64,000 nt of DNA from Gilvimarinus sp. DA14. GTDB lineage: Bacteria; Pseudomonadota; Gammaproteobacteria; Pseudomonadales; Cellvibrionaceae. The notes beneath the pieces are model-generated. The model was not told the origin of the DNA, made no database searches, and saw nothing but the letters and a program-made list of their open reading frames with translations. The stretch is taken from positions 1,583,501-1,647,500 of the forward strand of contig NZ_CP100350.1 of the NCBI RefSeq assembly GCF_024204685.1, read 5' to 3'. A program made the position numbers and the translations under genes. This document shows, in pieces, positions 17,694 to 25,358 of the stretch (the stretch's first letter is position 1; each line of letters begins with the position of its first letter).

Positions 17694-17708
17694 TACTACA
17701 GCGTAGTA
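17694..17708. promoter_or_regulatory. BlaI-type operator
   Basis: TACTACAGCGTAGTA contains perfect TACTA/TAGTA arms in the form recognised by BlaI and MecI. It sits between the repressor gene (start 17585, minus) and the TonB receptor (start 17774, plus), 65 bp before the latter. This strongly suggests that the repressor controls the receptor-phosphatase pair and perhaps itself. No convincing -35/-10 pair could be fixed beside it. Confidence 0.7.
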
Positions 17709-17773
17709 ACACACCTGTCACATTCGTCCCTTAGCGTATGCGCCGTCAAAAAACCAAACTTTGAGGACGTGTA

Positions 17774-20380
17774 ATGCTCGCAACTCAACCATTATTCAAA
17801 AAGTGCACCCTGGCCGCCCTGTGCGCAGCGGTGTGCAGCGGCACCATTGCCGCCGAGGGGGACGAACAACAGCCACAGAAAATCGTGGCGCCGGTGATGG
17901 AAGAAGTTCTGGTTTCGGCAAGTCCCATTGCCGACTCCCAGGCGCAATCCATCGCCTTACAACGCGATGCGGTAAACGTGGTAAGCGCCATTGCTGCCGA
18001 TGATATCGGCCGCTTTCCCGACCATACTGCCGCCGCAGCACTGGCGCGCCTACCGGCCGTTGCCGTACAGCGGGACCAGGGTCAGCCCCGCTACATTCAG
18101 GTACGCGGCGCCCCCGCGCGCTGGACCACCGTTTCTTTTGACGGCATCAATGTGATCGGCGCCGAAGAGCGCGTGTTTCGCTTTGACTCGGTACCCGCAG
18201 CGGTAATGGACTCGGTAGAGGTCAGCAAAACTCTCACGCCTTCCATGTCATCTGAAGCGCTGGCCGGCCGGGTAGATATTCACACCTACTCGCCGTTGGA
18301 AAGCGACGGTTTTAGTGTCGATTTGGATTTGGGCTACGGCCCCATGGAGCTGGGCGATGGCGACCAAGAACGCTATGCCGGTCGTCTGGCTTGGGGCGGC
18401 GATACCTTTGGCGCCGTGGTGGCTCTGTCGACTTTCTCAATGGAGCAAGTGACCGACAACAACGAAATTGGTTACGACGAAAACGACGCACCGACGTTTT
18501 TCGATTTTCGCTCTTATAAACTGGAGCGCGAAACCAACTCGGCGATGGCTAAATTTGAGTACGCCCCCAACGAGGCGCACCATTTTGTGTTGTCGTCCCT
18601 GTACACCGAGTTTCTCGATCACGAACAGCGCAATATGTATGTACTGTCATTGGAAGACGCCATTGCCGGCAGTCGCGGACCTGACGCGGGCGAGTTGATC
18701 GGTGTACCCGTGGAAGGCTGGCTGCAAGACGGCAACTATGAAAACTCCACGTTCACCAACACCTTAGGCGGCGATCACTTTGCCGGCGAGTGGGAAATTA
18801 ATTGGCGCTTAAACTATACCCAGACAGAGTCCAATGTCGAGCTGCCTATTATCCTGCGCAACCAAACCGATCCGCTGGAATTTGCCTCACTGACTTACGA
18901 CCACACAGATCGCGGTTTCCCGCAAGTGCAGTTGTATAGCACCGAATTTAATGAGCAAGGCATGCCGGTGATGGGCGAGGCAAGCAGCAGCCTAAACCAA
19001 ACCGGCTTTGGCTTTGATGGCCTGGTTAACTATTTAATTAATTCGGAAACCGACGCCTACACCGCCAAGCTGGATTTTACCCGTGCCTGGACTATGGGCG
19101 CGGCGGACTCTGAATTAAAGTTTGGCGTGCAGTACGATGATCGCGAGGCGACATCCCCTGGTAGCAGCTCGGCGTTTGTCGCCGTGGGTCCTATGGCACA
19201 GGCGATCGGCTTTGACTGGAACCCCAACCAGTATGTGACCGATGAAAGCTGGGACACAGATTTTGATCGCGGTGTTGATATTACTTACGTTGATAATGCC
19301 GGCTTGCGCAATGAGTTGGACTCTGCGCTCGCGGCGCTGACCGATGCGGGATTGGTTAACCCGGATGAATTTATCAGCCCCGACTCCAGCTATCAGGTAA
19401 ACGAAAAAGTCGCCAGCGCCTACCTGATGAACACCTGGACCTGGGACAGACACCAAATTTTAGTGGGCGCCCGCATCGAACAAACCGACTTAACCAGTGA
19501 AGGTTTTCTAAACGACGGCACCAGCACAACACCCATTACGCTAGACAGCGACGAGCTGCAGGTGTACCCCAGCATTCACTGGAACTTTGAAGTCACCGAC
19601 GATTTAAAATATCGCCTGGCTCTGGTTACCGGTAGCAGTCGCCCCACGTTTAACCAGATGCGCGCCGGAGCCAGCCTCAGCGACGCCGGTGCCACGGTTT
19701 CGGGCGGTAACCCAGAGGTGGAAAACGAGTTTGCCAAGGGTGTCGACACCTCGCTGGAATGGTATTTTGCCGACGCCGCCGTAGCCTCTATCGGTGCCTT
19801 CTACCGCGATGTGGATAACGTTCTGTTTGACTCGGTTACTATCGTCGGCGACGACCGCTACAACAGTGACGGTATGGATCGCTCTGACTACGAATACCAA
19901 ACTACGTTGAACGGTGACGACGGCAAACTGGCTGGGGTAGAGCTTGCCTATCAACAGCAGTGGTCATTTCTGCCGGAGCCTTTTGACGGCTTTGGTATGC
20001 AGGCTAACGTCGCCTTTTTAGACGGTGAATTCACCACCCCCGACGGTCGTACCACCGCCTTCCCCGGCACCTCTGACCAGGTGATTAACTCTTCGCTTTA
20101 CTACGAAAACTTCGGTTGGTCCGTGCGTTTGAACTGGCAGTGGCGCGACGCCTGGCTGGACGATATCTCACCCGATGCCGACGGCGACTACTACTGGCAA
20201 GACACCGAACGCCTGGATCTGTCCATTCGCTACCAAATTACCGAAGCGATTGGTTTGTACGCCGACATCAACAACTTAACCGACGAAACCGGCATTCGCT
20301 ACCAGGGTAACGAAAGCCGCCCCGTTGAAATTGAAGGCTTCGGCAAACGCTACCTGTTCGGTGTGCGCGCAAGCTTCTAA
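17774..20380 (+). CDS. TonB-dependent outer-membrane receptor
   Basis: An 868-residue receptor: signal peptide to about residue 27 (ending TIAAEG), a TonB-box-like EEVLVSAS near 42-50, a plug with DIGRFPDHTAAAALARLPAV and VRGAPARWTTVSFDG, and a 22-stranded type barrel ending in GVRASF with terminal Phe. The plug wording is that of the Xanthomonas/Caulobacter receptor group often used for carbohydrates or other non-siderophore ligands. It is preceded by a BlaI-type operator and followed after 27 bp by a phosphatase gene. GAGGA stands 8 nt before ATG 17774. The substrate is unknown; regulation by a peptidoglycan-linked sensor would make a cell-wall fragment a reasonable guess, but that is inference. 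Confidence 0.9.
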   Translation: MLATQPLFKKCTLAALCAAVCSGTIAAEGDEQQPQKIVAPVMEEVLVSASPIADSQAQSIALQRDAVNVVSAIAADDIGRFPDHTAAAALARLPAVAVQRDQGQPRYIQVRGAPARWTTVSFDGINVIGAEERVFRFDSVPAAVMDSVEVSKTLTPSMSSEALAGRVDIHTYSPLESDGFSVDLDLGYGPMELGDGDQERYAGRLAWGGDTFGAVVALSTFSMEQVTDNNEIGYDENDAPTFFDFRSYKLERETNSAMAKFEYAPNEAHHFVLSSLYTEFLDHEQRNMYVLSLEDAIAGSRGPDAGELIGVPVEGWLQDGNYENSTFTNTLGGDHFAGEWEINWRLNYTQTESNVELPIILRNQTDPLEFASLTYDHTDRGFPQVQLYSTEFNEQGMPVMGEASSSLNQTGFGFDGLVNYLINSETDAYTAKLDFTRAWTMGAADSELKFGVQYDDREATSPGSSSAFVAVGPMAQAIGFDWNPNQYVTDESWDTDFDRGVDITYVDNAGLRNELDSALAALTDAGLVNPDEFISPDSSYQVNEKVASAYLMNTWTWDRHQILVGARIEQTDLTSEGFLNDGTSTTPITLDSDELQVYPSIHWNFEVTDDLKYRLALVTGSSRPTFNQMRAGASLSDAGATVSGGNPEVENEFAKGVDTSLEWYFADAAVASIGAFYRDVDNVLFDSVTIVGDDRYNSDGMDRSDYEYQTTLNGDDGKLAGVELAYQQQWSFLPEPFDGFGMQANVAFLDGEFTTPDGRTTAFPGTSDQVINSSLYYENFGWSVRLNWQWRDAWLDDISPDADGDYYWQDTERLDLSIRYQITEAIGLYADINNLTDETGIRYQGNESRPVEIEGFGKRYLFGVRASF

Positions 20381-20407
20381 CAAACTGTAGAGACCTACGA
20401 GGGAATA

Positions 20408-21544
20408 ATGATGCAAAAGACTACCCAGAAAACTCTGCTGGCCGCCGGCTTAGCGGCCAGCCTGCTCAGTGCCTGCAGCCATCAAGACACGCAAACCGTC
20501 GCGGGCGGTACTCTAAATTCGCTGTCGCTGGTAAACGAAGACAGTGTATTTGTCCCCGACTCGCAACTGCTGTTCTGGGGTTTTGAGGGCGCGTCGATGC
20601 CCGTCGACATTTATCAGGCCACCAGCCCCGACACGCAAGACATGGTAAAAATTGCCGACGACATCAGCGGCAACAGCTATCGTATTAACGACGATTATGA
20701 CACCCGTCATTACTACTATGTGGCGCCGAACAATGGCGAAGGTCGCTGGGTTGCCGAGCGCTTGCTGGCCCTGCAGGGCGGGCACAACTTCCGCGATCTG
20801 GGCGGCTATCAGACCGAGGACGGCCAATACGTTAAATGGGGCAAACTCTATCGCAGTGGCACCATGGTGGGCCTGACCGATCAGGATTACGACTACTTAA
20901 GCGATTTGGGCATTAAAGTCATTTGCGACTTCCGCTCCCGCGAAGAGCTGGCTAGCGAACCCACACAGTGGAACGCCTTCGCCCCCAATGCGGACTACCA
21001 AACCCGTGACTATTCAATGCGTGAACTGATGTCCGGCGAAGGTGCGCTCCAGTTATCGTCTATTCGCAGCAAGGAAGACGCCGAGCAAATGTTCGCCTAC
21101 TTCTATCGCCAAGGACCGAAGTCATTCAAACAACAGTACAAAGAGATGTTTGCCGAACTGACCGCGGGCAACGCCCCTTTAGCCTTTAACTGCTCGGCCG
21201 GTAAAGATCGCACCGGCATGGCCGCGGCGTTAATCCTGACGGCCTTAGGCGTGCCCCGCGACACAATCATCGAGGACTACACCCTCACAGAAAAAGTCGC
21301 CAAGCACGAGCCAGCGGATCTGAAAAAGGCGCAGGATCAAGACGCGCCGCACGCAGGCTTTGCGCAAATGCCTGAAGAAATTCGCAATGTGTTTATGGGC
21401 TCCAAGCCCATGTTTATCGAAGCCATGTTCGATGAACTGGATACCGAATACGGATCAACCATGGCCTATATCCAGAAGGAACTGGATGTCTCCCCAGAGG
21501 ACCTCGCCCGTCTTAAATCGCTCTATTTAACCGATAGATCTTGA
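20408..21544 (+). CDS. Lipoprotein tyrosine/phosphoinositide-type phosphatase
   Basis: A 378-residue lipoprotein (lipobox LLSAC, Cys23) with an Ig-like N-terminal part (~35-110) and a dual-specificity-type phosphatase domain: NFRDLGGYQ (~127-135), LYRSG, CDFRSREE (Asp173) and the P-loop NCSAGKDRTG (Cys262, Arg268). This is the Tyr_phosphatase3/LipA group, some of which act on phosphoinositides. The His normally before the catalytic Cys is Asn here. It follows the TonB receptor by 27 bp and shares its terminator. Being exported, it may remove phosphate from a ligand before import, but the substrate is unknown. An ATG at 20411 is an equal alternative start. Confidence 0.85.
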   Translation: MMQKTTQKTLLAAGLAASLLSACSHQDTQTVAGGTLNSLSLVNEDSVFVPDSQLLFWGFEGASMPVDIYQATSPDTQDMVKIADDISGNSYRINDDYDTRHYYYVAPNNGEGRWVAERLLALQGGHNFRDLGGYQTEDGQYVKWGKLYRSGTMVGLTDQDYDYLSDLGIKVICDFRSREELASEPTQWNAFAPNADYQTRDYSMRELMSGEGALQLSSIRSKEDAEQMFAYFYRQGPKSFKQQYKEMFAELTAGNAPLAFNCSAGKDRTGMAAALILTALGVPRDTIIEDYTLTEKVAKHEPADLKKAQDQDAPHAGFAQMPEEIRNVFMGSKPMFIEAMFDELDTEYGSTMAYIQKELDVSPEDLARLKSLYLTDRS

Positions 21545-21568
21545 TAGGCCGGAGCCTCTAACCTGATA

Positions 21569-21592
21569 GGGCCGCTTTTGCGGCCCTTTTTT
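21569..21592 (+). terminator. Rho-independent terminator of the receptor-phosphatase operon
   Basis: Seven-bp stem GGGCCGC / GCGGCCC with a TTTT loop, followed by six T. It lies 25 bp after the phosphatase stop. Confidence 0.9.
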
Positions 21593-21599
21593 ATATTTA

Positions 21600-21864
21600 G
21601 GGCACCTCTATTAATCCAGAGTCGTCTCTGCGCGAGTCCAAAACGCTCGCTCCGCACGGCGCTCTTCGCTGCTAATGGCCGTAGCCCTTAGCAAGAAGAG
21701 CAACACAGCGGAAGGGCGTTTTGGCCGCGCCCTTTGGGGGCTTCAGGGCTTTCCGGTCTCTGTGTTGGCTTCACTCGGCGGGCAACCAGCCCGACATCGC
21801 AAAGCCGCCTTGATCTCGGAAAGCCCTGAAGACCAGAGGCGATTCTAGATTAATAGAGGCGCCC
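21600..21864. mobile_element. MITE-like element, 265 bp, with 31-bp terminal inverted repeats
   Basis: The ends (21600-21630 and 21834-21864) are inverted repeats matching at 27 of 31 positions; both begin GGGC and contain CCTCTATTAATC. The direct repeat TTTA flanks both sides (21596-21599 and 21865-21868), as expected for a target duplication. No coding frame fits inside. Internal palindromes are strong: CTTCAGGGCTTTCCG (21741-21755) is exactly complementary to 21817-21831, and CTCTT...GCTAA pairs with TTAGC...AAGAG at 21661-21700. It sits between two terminators, so insertion is harmless. The transposase family that would move it is unknown to me. Confidence 0.72.
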
Positions 21865-21870
21865 TTTATA

Positions 21871-21901
21871 AAAAAGCCCGGGGCTCAGCCCCGGGCTTTT
21901 T
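21871..21901. terminator. Bidirectional terminator
   Basis: Ten-bp G+C stem AGCCCGGGGC / GCCCCGGGCT with a TCA loop, flanked by an A run on the left and a T run on the right, so it can stop transcripts from both sides. It serves the GH51 gene (minus) and backs up the phosphatase terminator. Confidence 0.9.
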
Positions 21902-21922
21902 CTGTGTGGTTGATACTGCGCC

Positions 21923-23455
21923 TTACTTCAGCTCAACCACCACCACAGATTTTGCCGGAATCTCCAGCTCATCCAGGTCACTTTCAAATGCTACTGGCTC
22001 TAAGGCCTCGGGATTGTCGAAAGTGTTGCGCGCATCCATCGCATCGGCGGTCAGCATGTGCCCCACCGCCCGCTTGGCCTTAACACCGTCAATATCCAAC
22101 TTGATGTCAGCGCCGTTTTTCGGGTCCATATTGACCAGCGCTAAGTAGAGCTTTCCGTCTTCGCCACGCGCAACTGAGGCGGTTACGGCCGGTACGCTCT
22201 TATCACCCTTCTTGTACTTGGGCGAGTCAATTTCAAACGGAATAGACGTGGCGTTTTGGAACACCTTATACATGCCGTAGGTGTGGTACGTGGGCGTTAG
22301 CACCATTTTTTCTTTATCGGTCAGAATCATGGCCTGCAGCACATTCACCATTTGCGCGATATTGGTCATGGTGACTCGCTCGGCGTGGTCGTGGAAAATA
22401 TTAAAATTCACCGCCGCAACCACCGCATCACGCAGGGTGTTCTGCTGGTACAAAAAGCCCGGGTCGCGTTCTGGCTCGGGATCGTACCAGGTGCCCCACT
22501 CGTCCACGTAGAATTTAATATCTCCGTCTGGGTCGTTCTCTTCCAGCTTGGCTAAGTTGGCACTGATGTAATCATCGATTTTGTAGGTACGCGCCATAGT
22601 GTTAAACCACTCGTCTTCACTGAACTGAATGGCGCGACCTTTGTTATCCCAATCGCTATTGGGCAGGGTGTAGTAGTGATAGCTAATACCATCAATTTTC
22701 TGTTCGATGTTTTTGCTCAGCACATCGGTCCAGCTGGTGTCTTCACTGTGACCACCACTGGCCACCAGCTTGGGCATTTTGCCGCTGGGGGCTTTTAAGA
22801 AAGTCGCGTATTGACGGTATAAATCCGAGTAGTACTCGGGGCGCATATTGCCGCCACAACCCCAGGCCTCGTTGCCAATACCAAAATAGGCAATATCAAA
22901 GGGTTCTTCGCGGCCGTTCTTACGGCGCTCTTCGGCAAGGGTGGAGCCCTTATCGCCGGTCATATACTCCATCCACTCGGCCATTTCCTGCACGCTGCCA
23001 CTGCCCAGGTTGCCGTTAACGTAAGCGTCGGCGCCTAACAGTTCGACGAACTCAAAAAACTCGTGGGTACCAAAAGTGTTGGGTTCTTCCACTCCGCCCC
23101 AGTGGGTGTTTACTTTTACCGGGCGTTCATCGCGCGGGCCTATGCCCTCACGCCAGTGATATTCATCGGCAAAGCAGCCGCCGGGCCAGCGCACCAAAGG
23201 CACTTTAATGTCGCGCAACGCGTTTAGTACATCGTTGCGAAAGCCTCGGGTATTGGGAATATCGGAATCTTCGCCCACCCAAACACCTTCATAGATGCCG
23301 CGGCCTAAATGCTCGGCAAACTGACCATAGATGTCTTTATGGATTAATGGGCCGGATTGTTCGGCGTCGAATTCGATCTCCACTTTGTGATCTTTCGCCA
23401 ACAAGGGCTGACTCGCCAAAAGAACACTGGCGGCAATGAGGTTTCTTATTTTCAT
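21923..23455 (-). CDS. Alpha-L-arabinofuranosidase, GH51
   Basis: A 510-residue secreted enzyme with a signal peptide (about 1-20, ending LLA) and a GH51 catalytic barrel: RWPGGCFADEYHW, acid/base Glu196 in GIGNEAWGCGG, nucleophile Glu319 in FYVDEWGTW. It removes arabinofuranosyl side chains from arabinan, arabinoxylan or their oligomers with retention. Start ATG 23455 has AAGGAG upstream; the open frame extends 18 codons further without signal-like sequence. A terminator separates it from the GH43 gene upstream, and a weak copy of the putative arabinose operator lies in front, so it is probably its own transcription unit. Unlike its lipoprotein neighbours it appears to be cleaved and released into the periplasm or beyond. 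Confidence 0.92.
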   Translation of the reverse strand: MKIRNLIAASVLLASQPLLAKDHKVEIEFDAEQSGPLIHKDIYGQFAEHLGRGIYEGVWVGEDSDIPNTRGFRNDVLNALRDIKVPLVRWPGGCFADEYHWREGIGPRDERPVKVNTHWGGVEEPNTFGTHEFFEFVELLGADAYVNGNLGSGSVQEMAEWMEYMTGDKGSTLAEERRKNGREEPFDIAYFGIGNEAWGCGGNMRPEYYSDLYRQYATFLKAPSGKMPKLVASGGHSEDTSWTDVLSKNIEQKIDGISYHYYTLPNSDWDNKGRAIQFSEDEWFNTMARTYKIDDYISANLAKLEENDPDGDIKFYVDEWGTWYDPEPERDPGFLYQQNTLRDAVVAAVNFNIFHDHAERVTMTNIAQMVNVLQAMILTDKEKMVLTPTYHTYGMYKVFQNATSIPFEIDSPKYKKGDKSVPAVTASVARGEDGKLYLALVNMDPKNGADIKLDIDGVKAKRAVGHMLTADAMDARNTFDNPEALEPVAFESDLDELEIPAKSVVVVELK

Positions 23456-23493
23456 GGTGGGCTCCTTATTTTTATACGTTAAAGTTTCATTTA

Positions 23494-23509
23494 TCGTTAT
23501 ATAGTACAA
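23494..23509. promoter_or_regulatory. Weak copy of putative arabinose operator before GH51
   Basis: Read on the minus strand, TTGTACTATATAACGA matches the proposed operator TTGTATTATAATACAA at 12 of 16 positions. It lies about 40 bp before the GH51 start and overlaps the T-run of the preceding terminator. Weakest of three candidate copies in the window. Confidence 0.3.
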
Positions 23510-23534
23510 AAAAGCCCGCTACAAGAGCGGGCTG
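23508..23534 (-). terminator. Rho-independent terminator after GH43-lectin gene
   Basis: On the minus strand, stem AGCCCGCT / AGCGGGCT with a short loop then TTTTTTG. It lies 10 bp after the GH43 stop and splits it from the GH51 gene. Confidence 0.85.
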
Positions 23535-23544
23535 TTTACATTAC

Positions 23545-25332
23545 TTAATGAGGTTCCCTTAGCTGGAATTTCTGACAATCGGTGTCCGACCAGGGAGCCT
23601 GGGCCAGGTTAGCGCCATTGGCCAGCCCGCAACTGTCGACATTTAGCGCCAGGCTGCTATGGCGGTTGCGCAGCTGTACCGAACCGTCGCCCAGTGGCTC
23701 GACCACCCACTCAGCCCACACCTCGTCGCAGCTACCCAGTGCGGCATTGGCGCCGGGTACAATGGGGTTGCCCTCAAGGGTCAGACACTGCTCGGCATTT
23801 TTCGCCGGGTGCAGCTGATAAAAACCCTCTTCGGTGTGACTGAATTGCCACTGTTGGGCGTCAACACCGGTCCAGGCATCCTGCACGGCGTTGTCGCCAT
23901 CCACAGCCAGGGCTTTACCACTCTGTACACTCATTACGGCCACATCGCCCTGGGGCGCCAAGCGCCATTGGCTGTTATCGCCACCCAGAGTCGCACCGCT
24001 TTCGCGGTTGGTGATGCTCAACCAGCCATTTTCATCAGTGGTTACACTCCAGCGCTGGGTATCGGTGTTCACCCAGGCGGTCGACTCTTGGTTCTGATCG
24101 ATAAAAGTACCGGTTTCTACGTGCGCCAGACGGTAGGCGCCATCGGCCGTTGAGTCCAACACCCAGTTGGCATTGGCGCCCGTGCAAGCGGCCAATGAGG
24201 TTTTGCCACCGCTGGTGGTCAGACACTGGCCGTCGCGATTGACCAACTGCTGCTGTACACCCTGTACCGATACTTTAATGGGGCCATTTTCACCCGAAGG
24301 CATTTTTACAGGCTCACCTTCTGGGATGGGAACGCCGAAATCGGGCAGCCCTTCTTCGGTCCAGGTAAACTCCTGTGCGCGCACCGAACGGGTCGAACCA
24401 CAGCCATACTCTTCTTTGGAGTTACCGTGGTAAACAATCCAGTCCTGGGTACCATCGGGTGAGACAAAGAAGCCGTTGTGACCGGGGCCGAATACGCCGT
24501 TACCGCGCTGGAACACAGGCTCGTCATACTGTTTCCAGTGATCGGGGTTAAGCGGATCGTCGCCAATCAACTCTTTCATGCCCAGTTTGTAATCGGGGGT
24601 ATCGCAGTAGCTCGCCGAGTAAATCAGGAAGGTGCGATCTTTGTGTTTCAGGATCTCTGCACCCTCGGTCACCTTGCGCCCGCTGATTTCCCACTCCAAT
24701 GTGGGGCGCGTAATCACAACTTTGGGTGATCCCTCTTTCAGGGTCCAGGGGTTTTCCATTTCGGTGATCAGGTTGAGCTGTTCATCGCCCTGCCACTGAG
24801 AGTACAACAGGTAAAGTTTGCCATCGTGTTCTAAGTAGGTACCGTCGATGTTCCACTCATCGGGCATAAAGTGGCCTTTGTACTCGTAAGGGCCCATGGG
24901 GTCGTCACCGGCGCTTTCCAGGACTGACAGATGCTGGTAATCCAGAGTACCTTCGACGCCCGAAGTGTACATCAAATACCAGCGCCAGCCGTTGGGGCCA
25001 TTTAAACGGTGAAATTCAAACGCCCAAAAGTTCCAGCTGCGCGCCGGGTCGGTATCGGACCATACATTGATCGGCGCCGCTTCAGACAAACCGGCCAAGG
25101 TGGGCGATTTGCGCATCACCAACTGCGAGGTCCAGGTAGTGGTAGTGAGGTAGTAGTTGCCGTCCCAATATTCCAACCAGGGATCGGCACCATTGGCAAA
25201 CAGCGGGTTGGTAAAGTAACCCTCGGGCAGAGTCTGCTCAGCCTCACTGGTGCTCACTTTATCGGTTTGCGCGCAAGCGGCCACAGCCGCTGCCAGGGCG
25301 CACACGCCGGTAAGTTTTTTCCAATTTTTCAT
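23545..25332 (-). CDS. GH43 glycosidase lipoprotein with C-terminal ricin-type lectin region
   Basis: A 595-residue lipoprotein (lipobox AVAAC, Cys20). Residues ~38-340 form a GH43 five-bladed propeller with the three expected acids: base Asp in NGADPWLEYW, modulator Asp in WNIDGTYLEH and acid Glu in VTEGAEIL. Residues ~360-595 look like beta-trefoil repeats of the ricin/CBM13 kind (NRDGQCLTT, AEQCLTLEGN, NSRHSSLALNVD-like blocks with QW motifs). Probable exo-alpha-L-arabinofuranosidase on arabinan or arabinoxylan, anchored to the outer membrane. It is downstream of GH97 by 26 bp and likely co-transcribed with it. Confidence 0.88.
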   Translation of the reverse strand: MKNWKKLTGVCALAAAVAACAQTDKVSTSEAEQTLPEGYFTNPLFANGADPWLEYWDGNYYLTTTTWTSQLVMRKSPTLAGLSEAAPINVWSDTDPARSWNFWAFEFHRLNGPNGWRWYLMYTSGVEGTLDYQHLSVLESAGDDPMGPYEYKGHFMPDEWNIDGTYLEHDGKLYLLYSQWQGDEQLNLITEMENPWTLKEGSPKVVITRPTLEWEISGRKVTEGAEILKHKDRTFLIYSASYCDTPDYKLGMKELIGDDPLNPDHWKQYDEPVFQRGNGVFGPGHNGFFVSPDGTQDWIVYHGNSKEEYGCGSTRSVRAQEFTWTEEGLPDFGVPIPEGEPVKMPSGENGPIKVSVQGVQQQLVNRDGQCLTTSGGKTSLAACTGANANWVLDSTADGAYRLAHVETGTFIDQNQESTAWVNTDTQRWSVTTDENGWLSITNRESGATLGGDNSQWRLAPQGDVAVMSVQSGKALAVDGDNAVQDAWTGVDAQQWQFSHTEEGFYQLHPAKNAEQCLTLEGNPIVPGANAALGSCDEVWAEWVVEPLGDGSVQLRNRHSSLALNVDSCGLANGANLAQAPWSDTDCQKFQLREPH

Positions 25333-25358
25333 AGCTACCTCTTTGTTGATATTAATAT

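Noticed and set aside
21545..21922. A small RNA gene or short protein in the gap after the phosphatase
   Set aside because: The terminal inverted repeats and target duplication explain the sequence better as a MITE; no ribosome site or frame is supported.
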